Shown here one piece after another: positions 10,801-19,900 of a stretch of 64,000 bases of DNA. Below the pieces are notes generated by a model. That model did not search any database. It had not been told where the DNA came from and worked only from the letters and a program-made list of their open reading frames with translations. Position numbers and translations under genes: made by a program. The DNA is taken from the NCBI RefSeq assembly GCF_024397795.1, contig NZ_CP072983.1:496001-560000 (forward strand). Reading direction: 5' to 3'. The stretch is from Lactobacillus intestinalis. Its GTDB lineage: Bacteria; Bacillota; Bacilli; Lactobacillales; Lactobacillaceae. Position 1 is the first letter of the stretch. Every line of letters starts with the position of its first letter.

Positions 10801-13800
10801 ACCTGATGAGCCAACTCCAACTGTTCCAGGCTATACTCCAGATAAACCAACAGTAACTCCAGATAAACCAACTGAGGATACTCCAGTAATTTACCGTCAA
10901 GCTGATGAACAAAAGGCTCAAGTTCAATACATTGACCTTGATAACAATAACGAAGTAATGTCTCAATCAAATGTTTTGACTGGTAAAGCAGGAGACAAGA
11001 TTGATTACTCAACGGCAACTGATATTGCAAACTACGAAAAGCAAGGCTATGTTCTTGCAAATGATGGTTTTAGTGGTAATCCAATCTTTGATAATGTTAA
11101 GGATAATACTCAAATCTTTAAGGTTACCTTCCACCATGGTCAAATTCCAATAAATCCAAATACTCCAGATAAGCATGGAGTAGATCCAAATCAAATTGAA
11201 AAGGATGTTAAGGAAACTGTTCACTACACTGGTGCAGGTGACAACACACCGGGTGATAATGTTCAAAATTCTAAGTGGACGAGAACAGTAACTGTGGATA
11301 CTGTAACTAATAAGATTGTTGAAAATGGTCAATACACTACAGATTGGTCAATTCCTAAAGGTGAAAAGACCGTTTACGATCAAGTCAATACTCCAATAAT
11401 TAATGGTTACCATGCGGATCAAGCAAGTGTTCCAGCAACTGCTGTAACTCAAGAGGATATCACTAAGGTTGTAAACTACGCACCAAACGGCAAGATCATT
11501 CCAGTTGATCCAAGTGGTAAGCCAATTCCAAACGTACCAACACCACAATATCCAACAGATCCAAATGATCCAACTAAGGTAACACCAAATGAACCCGTTC
11601 CAACTATTCCTGGTTATACTCCAAAAGTTCCAAGTGTAACGCCAACCGATCCAGGCAAGGACACTCCAGTCCCATATACACCGGACACCCCAGCCAAGGA
11701 TCAAGTAGCGATTGTTAACTATGTTGATGCTGATGAAAATAACAAGAAGATTACTGATTCCGGTAATTTGACTGGTAAAGCTGGTACTAAGATTGACTAC
11801 AGCACTGCTTCAACTATTAAGGATCTTGAAAACAAAGGTTATGTTCTTGTAAATGACGGCTTCCCAGCAGGTGCAGTTTATGACAACGACGATAGTACCA
11901 TCCAAACTTACACAGTTGTTTTGAAGCACGGTACTGTTCCAGTAACTCCAGACAAACCAGGTAAGCCAGGCGAGCCAATTAATCCTAACGATCCAGATGG
12001 TCCTAAATGGCCAAACGGTACTGATGATAAGAGTTTGACTCAAACTTATACTAGAACTATTCACTATATAGGTGCTGGTGATAAGACTCCTCAGGATGTT
12101 GTTCAAACTGTTAACTTTACTGCTCAAGGTACGCTTGATAAAGTAACAGGTAAATGGACTACACCACTTACTTGGTCAGCAGATCAAACTTTATCCGCTA
12201 AGGCTACGCCAATTATTAACGGTTACCATATTGTAAGTGTTGATAAGGATAGTATTGATGGTATTAACGTTGATGCTAAGACAATTAGTCACCAAAACGG
12301 TCAAGAAACTGTAACTGTAACTTACGCCGCAAACGGTAAGATTGTTCCAGTTGATCCAAATAATAAGCCAATTCCAGATGCACCAACACCACAATACCCA
12401 ACTGATCCAGAAAATCCTAAGGGTGTAACTCCAAACGAACCAATACCAACTATTCCTGGTTATCACCCACAAAATCCAAACCCAATCACTCCAACAGATC
12501 CGGGCAAAGATACTCCAGTTGTGTATGTTCCAGATGAAAAGGATGTAACTACTGTTGTTCATTATCTCGATCAAGATGAAGGTAACAAACTAATCTTTAC
12601 CTCACCTAACTTGACTGGTAAGGAAGGTACCAAGATTGGTTACAGTTCAGCCAAGGATGTTAAGACTTTGGAAGATCAAGGTTATGTAGTTGTAACTAAC
12701 GGCTATGATCCAGATAACAACATTCCAAACTTTGATTCTAAGGTTCCTGTTTATAACATTGTCTTGAGACATGGTACAACTCCAGTAAAACCAAACCATC
12801 CAGGTAAGCCAGGAGAACCAATCAACCCTAACGATCCAGATGGTCCTAAGTATCCAAATGGTTCGGATCAAGTAACCAAGAAGGTAACTCGTACAATTCA
12901 CTATGTTGATAACAACAAACAAGAATTGAAGGATCATCCAACAATTTCACAAACTGTTGAATTTGATGGTGAAGGTGTTCTGGACAATGTAACTGGTCAA
13001 TGGAAGACTCCATTAACGTGGAGCGTAAAGGGTGACAAGGACTTCGCTGGTGTTAAATCACCAGTTGTTGAAGGTTACCACTTAGTAAGTGTTGATCGTG
13101 ATAGTAAGGACAATGTAAATGTAGATCTTGCAACTCCAAGTCAAGATACTAACAATTACGATGTTTACGTAACTTACGCACAAAACGGTAAGATCATTCC
13201 AGTTGATCCATCTGGCAAACCAATTCCAAATATGCCAACTCCAACTTACCCAACTAATCCAAGTGATCCAACTAAGGTAACTCCAAACGAACCAGTTCCA
13301 ACTGTTCCAGGTAAGACCCCAACTACTCCAACAGTTACTCCAACTGATCCAGGTAAGGATACGCCTGTTGTTTACAACACTCCTCAAAAGGCTCTTGTAA
13401 ATTACATTGACGCTGATGAAAACAACAAAGTAATTACTACGTCAGGCGATTTAAGTGGGGATGCTGGTGCAAAGATTGACTACTCAACTAAGGCAACTAT
13501 TCAAGATCTTGAAAACAAGGGTTATGTTCTTGTAAACGATGGCTTCCCAGCAGGTGCAGTTTACGATAACGATGACAATACTACTCAAACTTATACAGTT
13601 GTTTTGAAGCATGGTACAACTACCATTACTCCAGACAAACCAGGTAAGCCAGGAGAACCAATTAATCCTAACGATCCAGATGGACCTAAGTTCCCACAAG
13701 ACACTGATGAAAATAGCGTTAAGAGAACTGGTACGCAAACTATTCACTACACTGGTGCAGGTGATAAGACTCCTAAGGATGATGTCCAAAGCTTCACCTT

Positions 13801-16800
13801 CACTAAGACCATGGTAGTTGATAACGTAACTGGTAAGGTAACCACTGATGGTTCATGGAATGTGACTAGTCACACCTTCGGCAATGTTGATACACCAGTA
13901 GTTGACGACTACCATGCAGATAAGCGTACTGCAGGTGGAACAACCATTACCCCAGAGGACTTGAACAAGACTGTAACCGTAAACTACAGCCAAAACGGCA
14001 AGATCATTCCAGTTGATCCAAGTGGTAAGCCAATTCCAAACGTACCAACACCACAATACCCAACAGATCCAAGTGATCCAACTAAGGTCACTCCAGATGA
14101 ACCAGTACCAACTGTTCCAGGAATGACTCCATCAACACCAACAGTAACGCCAACTGATCCAGGCAAGGATACTCCAGTACCATACAATCCAGTTGTTAAC
14201 GACAAGGGTGAAGTAAATGTCTTTGTACATGACAACACTACTGGTCAAAACCTTACTGATTATGGTTACAACTCTGGTTCAGAAGATGTTGGTACAAAGA
14301 TAAGCTACGACAAGGATAAAGTAATCACTGAACTTACTAACAAGGGTTACAAGGTAATCAACCCAGATGTAACTATTCCAGGTGAGATTGCCAAGGGTAC
14401 TACTAACGTAACTATTTACGTAGAACATGACTTAGTTCCAGTAAACCCAACTAACCCAGGTAAGCCAGGAGAACCAATTAATCCTAATGATCCAAATGGA
14501 CCTAAGTGGCCAGATGATACTGATGCTAAGAACTTAAGTCACCAAGTAACTCGGACTATTAACTTTGTGGATAGTAACAGCAACGCATTACGTACACCAA
14601 TCAACCAAACTATCACCTTCACTGCAACTGGTGAACTTGATAAAGTAATGGGTAAGTGGACTAAGACCTTGACTTGGTCACCAGATCAACAAGTTAACGG
14701 TATGGATGTTCCATTTATTGATGGATATCATGTAGTTAACATCTCAAAGGATGGCAATGGTTTGAAGAGTATTACTTCTGTAACTCTTAACCACAATGAC
14801 AAGGATTACTCAGTAAATGTAGTTTATGGTAAAAATGGTCACATTATTCCAGTTGATCCAAATGGCAACCCAATTCCAGATGCACCACAACCACAATTCC
14901 CAACTGATCCATCAGATCCTTCAAAGACTATCCCAGGTACTAAGCCATCAGTTCCAGGTTACCAACCTGAATCTGGTAAGCCAGGTGATCCAGTAGATCC
15001 AGGAAATAACCCAGGTGACAATGTCAATGTTCCTTACACTAAGAATACTGATGCTGTTGTTGCAACAGGTTCTGTAACCTACATTGATAAGACTACTGGT
15101 CAGACCTTGAAGATTGATGATTTGAAGGGTAATGTCGGTGACAAGATTACCTACACTACTGCTGGTACAATCGCTGACTATGAAAACAAGGGTTACAAGT
15201 TAGTTGAAAATACCTTTAAGGATGGTCAAGAAACCTTTACTAAGGACGGTAACAAGTTTACTGTAACTCTTGAACATGCTACAGCTCCTGTAGGTCCAAA
15301 CAACCCACACGAGCCAGATACTCCAATTAACCCTAACGATCCAAATGGTCCAAAATGGCCTGCAAAGGATAACTACTCTAAGGACTACACTTCAACGGTT
15401 CACTTTGTAGATGATCAAGGCAAGCAATTGAAGCCTGATAAAACTCAAACTTCAACTTGGACTCGTACTTTAATCATTGATAAGGTAACTGGTGAAATTA
15501 CTAACCCAGATGAATCTTGGAAGCCTAACATTGACACTTATAAGTCAACTACGGTTCCAGTAATTGATGGTTATGTTGCCGACACCAAGTCTAAGAATGG
15601 TAATACTGTTGGTAAGACGCTTCCAGGTGAAAAGGCAGTTGAAAAGAACATTGAAGATTCAGTTGTTTACCATAAGATCGGCAAGATCGTTCCAGTAGAT
15701 CCATCTGGAAATCCAATTCCAGGTGCAGATCAACCACAATATAAGAATGATCCAACTGATCCAACTAAGGTAACTCCAAATGAACCAGTTCCAAATGTTC
15801 CAGGTTACACTCCAAGTCAAAATACTATTACTCCAGTTGATCCTGCAAAGGACACTCCAGTAGTTTACAACCAAAATGTAACCCCAACTCCAACTCCTGA
15901 GCCAACTCCGGTTACTGTAACTGGTAAGCAAACAATTATCTTCGTTGATGGTGATAATGGCAATACACCACTTCGTGATCCAGATGTTCAAACTCACAAG
16001 TTCACCAATGGTGAATCTAGTTATACATTTGGCACGGTCAACGTTCCAGTAATTGATGGCTATGTTGCAGAAGTTAAGACTGCCGGTGGTAAGACAGTAA
16101 CTCCAGAGAACCCTGACGCAAACGTAACAGTTGTTTACCATAAGATCGGTAAGATCGTTCCAGTAGATCCATCTGGAGATCCAATTCCAGGTGCAGATCA
16201 ACCACAATATAAGAATGATCCAACTGATCCAACTAAGGTAGTTCCGGATGAACCAGTTCCAAATGTTCCAGGCTACACTCCAAGTGAAAATAGTGTAACT
16301 CCAGTAGATCCAACTAAGGATACACAAGTAATTTACACTAAGAAGGAAACACCAAAGAAACCTGAAACACCAAAGACTCCGGAAGAACCAAGCACTCCAG
16401 AAGAGCCAAAGAAGCCAACTACTCCAAAGAAGGAAAACAATAAGCCAAAACCAACTACACCAAAACCAACGCCAAACTACAACAATAATATTGCTCCACA
16501 TAGCCAAAACGGCTACTGGAACAACAATATTGCACCACACGCAACCAGCGTAAATGGGTGGACCAACAATATTGGCCCTCACGGCGAAACAGTAGATGCA
16601 AATGGCAACATTGTTGCACCAAACGGAGAAATCATTGGCTATGTAGATGCAAACGGCAATCCACACTACACCAAGAGTGGAGAAAAGAGCAAGACTTTAC
16701 CACAAACCGGTGAGAAGACTAACGATGCAGCAGCCGTACTTGGCGGATTGTCTGCAGGATTAGGATTAATCGGACTTGCAGGTGTGAAGAAGCGCCGTAG

Positions 16801-16813
16801 AAAAGAAGACTAA
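4886..16813 (+). CDS. Giant YSIRK/LPQTG MucBP adhesin with pectate-lyase-like beta-helix head (3975 aa)
   Basis: GGAGG at 4875-4879, six bases before the ATG, supports the start. Residues 1-50 are a YSIRK-type signal peptide (FGIRKLTIGAAS at 21-32, likely cleaved after VAKA). Residues about 51-290 are a low-complexity Asn/Gln/Lys/Ala spacer. Residues about 330-920 are rich in short T-x-N-I-N, G-D and N-G-T strands, as in the pectate-lyase-like adhesive domain of lactobacillar surface proteins. From about 935 to 3815 run roughly nine pairs of MucBP_2 and Muc_B2 modules; nine copies of the IPVD turn (e.g. GKIIPVDPSGKPIP) can be counted. A Pro/Lys-rich segment from about 3818, three NNI(A/G)PH motifs, LPQTG at 3938 and the tail KKRRRKED close it. 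The expected role is sortase-anchored adhesion to mucus; the ligand is unknown. Parts of the stalk are nearly identical to the 34242 gene. Confidence 0.95.
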   Translation: MVSKNNRIERMEQAAERQSHFGIRKLTIGAASVLLGTTLWLGNNANVAKANTNADNGDIDNANQETANSIQSGAASAKKAVVVANNDSAKIAETAKDANTINEVPKTSQEQTIQSSANASQNKDASKDANVVSADKNINETLKKGTHIQVENGTKNTQTKQTEQSAQQSTANKVTESINNAAQSGKQTATNTVSQDLNKAAKEGKSESAGQLTNSGVNLIAKDQIASNTNANSAQTTVKNNQTDKTQDLKLGDLSSGLTAEELQANIVRGNTALVNNANATKLLEQSKTIDPTKQLTTAQLAKLNALGFNNVLAAVPTAATTQADEGSTKTVKSLSELQDALNDLSVKQINVDGQISATSGSSSFWGQLWGGLTASDINVNREVTINGTSKDATITLGSNAIINNSNLTLKDINVVGTIMGNGTLNIDGTVNSTVNVFNSKTLTNDQLKQQTGLSNNMHGASTDNWKAANIQASKVNVEQGATLNINRDIDGDGINEPDHGIVNAGINSHLNINLKNAQYASRANEQSSNIENANAGIRILDNGTITTGDSAEVNIHAGHGRAIVIDEPFGGDSNVANNTSLEGWENGRTGDNSSRAASHRTQVVLGDSTKMNITGRGGLVLGDTATFVTGDHSIIHIDNQGNGEGLLLDANSRVEVSPHSQLLMTSDGKNASGYYGGGNYIGMGQSAQFRVEHDATFRYKVINSANNEKRPYADNFNIISQASNTHPEVYVGPNATFDGQSDYDDYYGEIFAYSLTSGANTSTVFQIDGAKYVNWEKNSQVIGHGGAGNLYYSMGPGLIDATNQKYFVFKWNNKNLNDNNYTFDDSTPDATKQSIQNFVNSSDKYWTDIEHLATKYSQTGNTAEWPGHVVSGSDIRSGSGYNPVDHKTGTPISNYNTGDGDNGNTTGFDPLNSQRLVLVATIIPTQEDDTKQEKDPYQVQIKYVDSLAPGAVQLVQKGVDGLKRTTTTTYYNVNPADGSKTLDTTKGDNGHSTKTEVLSKRQDEIIYIGKQQATVNYIYQDTNGSQTQISSKKPDAASPVVTDSDGNVIFDAQGNPTANTITYNETPDLNDAKTQAKTAHPDAKDIVVVNDGWQDAVNNKTNVYDITGLTKADIQKAAEAGQTTVGPTNGPTYKVILESQTPEKQNAQITVNYVDQDSHNAVLHTDNLYGKIDDPINNASGQAYSTTPEITTLEGQGYELVSDGYKPGSTNFTQDNNGKTYTVVLKHKHVPVNPTTPDKHGINPDQVIKNVQEIVHYEGAGAQTPSDNTQTSQWTRTVTVDAVTNQIIPNGDLDTPWAIPDGQKKNYDQVNTPVVNGYYADQANVPQTAVTQDNIYKVVTYKPIGHIIPVDKDGNQIPSQDHPQFPNNPSDPTKANPGTKPTVPGYHPETGKPGDPVNPDATNPGNDVPVVYVKNEDDQTLRVKYIDDGPNDPQDLSSYNVTINAEPGDALNYDTKGSIAELVNKGYQLVNDAYTQANLGNKMPEKGGTYEVHLKHTTQTINPDHPGNPGILINPTDPTGPVWPTGTDAYSLRTPASETIHYVFENGKPAGNDNIQTGHFDHELVFDKVTGKQIEDHGWTPGYITFKDITTPEIPGYTPDQASVKGDTVTKDHPTTEHTVIYKKNAAEVTGHIKYIDDSDNGVTLKEDSFSGLPGNKIEYTTQDKITDYENKGYLLVSNNFKDNDETFKQTGNNFEVHLKHGTTPITPTTPGKPGEPINPNDPNGPKYPDGTDVKSLTKTVTRDFTYKFTDDSSHPDIKEDPQSITFTGNAVLDKVTGQYVTIDKDGNITGTGQMEWNPENGTLKSVDAKKVDGYHVISTSNANEDGSVGAETVNRNSNDIHVVITYAKDTPGEVDVPSTQVVHYIDGDTKQSIYRDTTTSFTFTKQGQDGKWNQDSHTYADGDVPVIDGYVAEEKTYQGKTATPENPNVEVTVIYHKVGKIIPVDPTGNPIPNAPTPTYTNDPNDPTKVTPDEPTPTVPGYTPDKPTVTPDKPTEDTPVIYRQADEQKAQVQYIDLDNNNEVMSQSNVLTGKAGDKIDYSTATDIANYEKQGYVLANDGFSGNPIFDNVKDNTQIFKVTFHHGQIPINPNTPDKHGVDPNQIEKDVKETVHYTGAGDNTPGDNVQNSKWTRTVTVDTVTNKIVENGQYTTDWSIPKGEKTVYDQVNTPIINGYHADQASVPATAVTQEDITKVVNYAPNGKIIPVDPSGKPIPNVPTPQYPTDPNDPTKVTPNEPVPTIPGYTPKVPSVTPTDPGKDTPVPYTPDTPAKDQVAIVNYVDADENNKKITDSGNLTGKAGTKIDYSTASTIKDLENKGYVLVNDGFPAGAVYDNDDSTIQTYTVVLKHGTVPVTPDKPGKPGEPINPNDPDGPKWPNGTDDKSLTQTYTRTIHYIGAGDKTPQDVVQTVNFTAQGTLDKVTGKWTTPLTWSADQTLSAKATPIINGYHIVSVDKDSIDGINVDAKTISHQNGQETVTVTYAANGKIVPVDPNNKPIPDAPTPQYPTDPENPKGVTPNEPIPTIPGYHPQNPNPITPTDPGKDTPVVYVPDEKDVTTVVHYLDQDEGNKLIFTSPNLTGKEGTKIGYSSAKDVKTLEDQGYVVVTNGYDPDNNIPNFDSKVPVYNIVLRHGTTPVKPNHPGKPGEPINPNDPDGPKYPNGSDQVTKKVTRTIHYVDNNKQELKDHPTISQTVEFDGEGVLDNVTGQWKTPLTWSVKGDKDFAGVKSPVVEGYHLVSVDRDSKDNVNVDLATPSQDTNNYDVYVTYAQNGKIIPVDPSGKPIPNMPTPTYPTNPSDPTKVTPNEPVPTVPGKTPTTPTVTPTDPGKDTPVVYNTPQKALVNYIDADENNKVITTSGDLSGDAGAKIDYSTKATIQDLENKGYVLVNDGFPAGAVYDNDDNTTQTYTVVLKHGTTTITPDKPGKPGEPINPNDPDGPKFPQDTDENSVKRTGTQTIHYTGAGDKTPKDDVQSFTFTKTMVVDNVTGKVTTDGSWNVTSHTFGNVDTPVVDDYHADKRTAGGTTITPEDLNKTVTVNYSQNGKIIPVDPSGKPIPNVPTPQYPTDPSDPTKVTPDEPVPTVPGMTPSTPTVTPTDPGKDTPVPYNPVVNDKGEVNVFVHDNTTGQNLTDYGYNSGSEDVGTKISYDKDKVITELTNKGYKVINPDVTIPGEIAKGTTNVTIYVEHDLVPVNPTNPGKPGEPINPNDPNGPKWPDDTDAKNLSHQVTRTINFVDSNSNALRTPINQTITFTATGELDKVMGKWTKTLTWSPDQQVNGMDVPFIDGYHVVNISKDGNGLKSITSVTLNHNDKDYSVNVVYGKNGHIIPVDPNGNPIPDAPQPQFPTDPSDPSKTIPGTKPSVPGYQPESGKPGDPVDPGNNPGDNVNVPYTKNTDAVVATGSVTYIDKTTGQTLKIDDLKGNVGDKITYTTAGTIADYENKGYKLVENTFKDGQETFTKDGNKFTVTLEHATAPVGPNNPHEPDTPINPNDPNGPKWPAKDNYSKDYTSTVHFVDDQGKQLKPDKTQTSTWTRTLIIDKVTGEITNPDESWKPNIDTYKSTTVPVIDGYVADTKSKNGNTVGKTLPGEKAVEKNIEDSVVYHKIGKIVPVDPSGNPIPGADQPQYKNDPTDPTKVTPNEPVPNVPGYTPSQNTITPVDPAKDTPVVYNQNVTPTPTPEPTPVTVTGKQTIIFVDGDNGNTPLRDPDVQTHKFTNGESSYTFGTVNVPVIDGYVAEVKTAGGKTVTPENPDANVTVVYHKIGKIVPVDPSGDPIPGADQPQYKNDPTDPTKVVPDEPVPNVPGYTPSENSVTPVDPTKDTQVIYTKKETPKKPETPKTPEEPSTPEEPKKPTTPKKENNKPKPTTPKPTPNYNNNIAPHSQNGYWNNNIAPHATSVNGWTNNIGPHGETVDANGNIVAPNGEIIGYVDANGNPHYTKSGEKSKTLPQTGEKTNDAAAVLGGLSAGLGLIGLAGVKKRRRKED
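5875..7650 (+). other. Coding segment for beta-helix (pectate-lyase-like) head domain
   Basis: It spans residues about 330-920 of the 3975-aa protein. It begins with a K-S-L-S-E-L-Q-D-A-L element and continues with repeated strands such as NSNLTLKDINV, GTLNIDGTV and GATLNINRD, the spacing expected of a parallel beta-helix. No catalytic site of a pectate lyase is evident, so an adhesive role is more likely than an enzymatic one. The 23399 gene has a diverged homologous head. Confidence 0.7.
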
Positions 16814-16832
16814 TGAAAATTAGTTAAGAAAG

Positions 16833-16863
16833 AAGCAAGATGCAAAGAGCATCTTGCTTTTTG
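16833..16863 (+). terminator. Rho-independent terminator
   Basis: The arms are AAGCAAGATGC (16833-16843) and GCATCTTGCTT (16849-16859), with loop AAAGA and a short T run. Stem and loop are identical to those of the terminator at 4516. Confidence 0.92.
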
Positions 16864-16887
16864 TATACACTACTTATAAAAAAATAG

Positions 16888-16915
16888 TTACAAATTAAAT
16901 AATAAATGTTATTCT
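16888..16915 (+). promoter_or_regulatory. Promoter with extended -10 (shared array motif)
   Basis: TTACAA (16888-16893), a 16-bp spacer containing ATTAAATAAT, then TGT TATTCT (16907-16915). It has the same architecture and -35/-10 boxes as the 4782 promoter. It lies 64 bases from the chosen ATG. Confidence 0.72.
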
Positions 16916-16979
16916 ATAATTGCTAATAAATAGTAGTGTTTTTATCATTCATAAATTATTGATATTTTGGAGGAAAAAT

Positions 16980-19900
16980 ATGGTTTCGAAGAATAACCGT
17001 ATAGAGAGAATAGAAAAGGATGCAGAAAAACAGTCCCATTTTGGTATTCGTAAATTGACAATTGGTGCAGCTTCTGTGCTGTTAAGTACTACCCTTTGGC
17101 TTGGAAGTAATGCCAATGTTACCAAGGCTGATACAAATAACGATAATGGCGATTTAGATCAAGCAAGTGAACAAACCAGTACCTCTACTTCATCTGGAAT
17201 AAATGAGACGGAGAAAGTGGTTGTGGTTAAAAATGCTGATTCTACCACTCCTTCAATTCCTAAAGCTACTACTTCCAATTCGCATAATAACGATGCAGTA
17301 AATAGTACTCCCCAGAATAATAGTGAAAAATCTGCTGATTCTACCCCAACTGCTGAATCGCAGGCTACTTCAGAGCAATCACCAGATAATACTACCGATT
17401 TAGAAAAAGCTGCCCAAACTCAAGTTGAACATGCAATAACAAATACCCAACAATCAACTCCAGTTACCCACGAAGATAATTCATCAGATGAAGCAACAAA
17501 AATTAATCAAGCTGCTCAAGCTGGGAAGCAATTAAAGAAGGCTACGGATTTATCAAAGATTGCTTTAGAGGGAGTAAAGACAAATAATGTTTCCTCTAGT
17601 AAAGCTGATAATCCGTCTGATAGAACTGAAAATAAAAATATTGCTGAAAATACCAACATCACTATTCCTGAAACGGGCAAAACAACTTTTGAGTTAACCC
17701 CAAAAGCTGAAAATGAAGCTAAGATTGCTGCTAATTTATATGGAGTAAATTTTGTTCAACAAAATGGTTTTGGCAGTATTTTAGATAATATAAAGAAGTT
17801 AAATCCATTACAAGTTAAGCAAGCAATTGACCAAGTTAAAACAAATCTAAGTGATCCTGATGTGCAGAAGTTCGCAAATGACTTGCTTACTGGAAAAACA
17901 GGCTCTTTATTAATTGATGGACTCAAAGCAAAAGATAAGCTCACTGATAGCATTGATGAAATGCAAAATATCATCAAGCAAGTGACAGGAACTAATGATG
18001 AAACTAAAAAGGATCCGACAGATCCTGCCCAAACTGATGGTAGCAGTGATTTAATTAGTAAGTTAAAGGATTTTAAATTACCAAATATTGATCCTACTAA
18101 GATTAGTGGTGCTGTAAAAGATTTATCCAATAATTTAAAGAATCCCCAAATTCAAAACTTAATTAATAGTTTGTCTTCAGGTAATCCAATTAAGATTGGG
18201 ATGGCAGCTATTTCTGCAAAAAACCAAATTGAAAATAGCCTAAATGATGTTCAAAGTATTGCTCAACAGATTACAGGTAATAAAAACGCGGGAGCAAGTC
18301 TGGATAAATTAAAAGATATTACCAAGATTGATCCAGAAAAAGCACTTAATGCTTTTAATAGCGTGTCATCAATTTTGCAAGATCCTGCTATTAAAAATGT
18401 GATGGGGGACGTAGTAACAGGGAATACAGCTAAATTAGTTTCTGATGGAATTAAAGCTATTCCAGTTATTACAAAGAATGCTGGTAACCTTCAAAATGCT
18501 CTTCAAGAAATTACTGGTGATAAGAATAGTGGTGCAATTTTAGATAAGATAAAAGACTTAAAATTACCAAATATTGATCCTGACAAATTGGAAAAAATTG
18601 CACAAGATGCAACTAATATTGCACAAGATCCTGCTATTCAAAAGTTAGCCAAAGATTTGATGACTGGTAATACCGCTGGGATTTTGCCAGATATTATTAA
18701 TGCAAGTAAAAATGGAAATTTGAATAATGTAAAGGATATTATTCAACAAGTTACTGACAATACGGATAGCACTGGTTGGCTAGATAAGTTAGGAAAACTT
18801 AATTTACCTAAAGTGGATATGGATCAATTGAACAAAATTGTTCAAGGAATTTCATCGACTGTTAAGGATCCAGCAGTTCAACAATTAGCTAAAGATTTAA
18901 TTTCAGGAAACACTGCCAATATTATTCCTGATTTAATCAAAGCTGGTCCAACTTTAGCTAAGAACTTTGGAAATGTGCAAGATATTATTAACAAAATTAT
19001 TGGTGACAAGGGACAACAGGGAGATCATACTAAACCAGATACTGATCATCCGACAAGTTGGTTTGATAAGTTTAAGAATTTAATTCCATCTTTTACCGAT
19101 GAAGAAAAGACTGCGGCCAAAAATGCGGTAAATCGTGCAATAACTAATCCTGGAGTAAGTAATTTAGTAATGGATGTAGTAACAGGTAATACTCCAAAAT
19201 TACTTATTGATGTTATTCATTACGGACCTAGCGTGCTTAAGGATGCTTATACTTCGGCTCAGGAAATTATTAAAGCTGTTAAAGATGCTCGCGCGCAGAA
19301 GCCTGATGATAAACCAGATAAAACTAAAAATGGCTCTGTGGTAATTACGGTTCATGATAATACTGACAATCAGGATTTAAGTGAATACACTTACACATCT
19401 GGTGAGGAAAAGATTGGTACTAAGGTTAACTTTGATAAAGCTGCCTTGATTAGTAAACTCCAAGCTGCAGGGTATAAGGTGGTTAATGGGGATGTAAATA
19501 TTCCATCAGAAATTACTGAAGGTACCACTAACATCACCATTTATGTCGAAAAGGCCAAAGAGCCAAAACCAGTCGAAGAAAAGAAGGGATCTTTGACAGT
19601 TACAGTTCATGATAGTGATAGTAAGCAAGATTTAACTGAATATACTTATGCTTCTGGTGAGGAAAAGGTTGGTACAAAGGTTAAGTTTGATAAGGCTGGA
19701 TTGATTAATAAACTCCAATCTGCAGGTTATAAGGTAATTAATGCAGATATAAATATTCCATCAGAAATTAGTGAAGGTACAACCAACATCACCGTTTATG
19801 TCGAAAAAGCCGAAACGCCAAAACCAGTCGAAGAAAAGAAAGGATCACTAACAGTTACAGTTCATGATAGTGATAGTAAGCAAGATTTAACTGAATTTAC

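Noticed and set aside
16920..16979. Upstream in-frame ATG adding 20 residues to the 16980 gene
   Set aside because: It lies at the predicted transcription start, lacks a ribosome-binding site and would precede the conserved MVSKNNRIER start.
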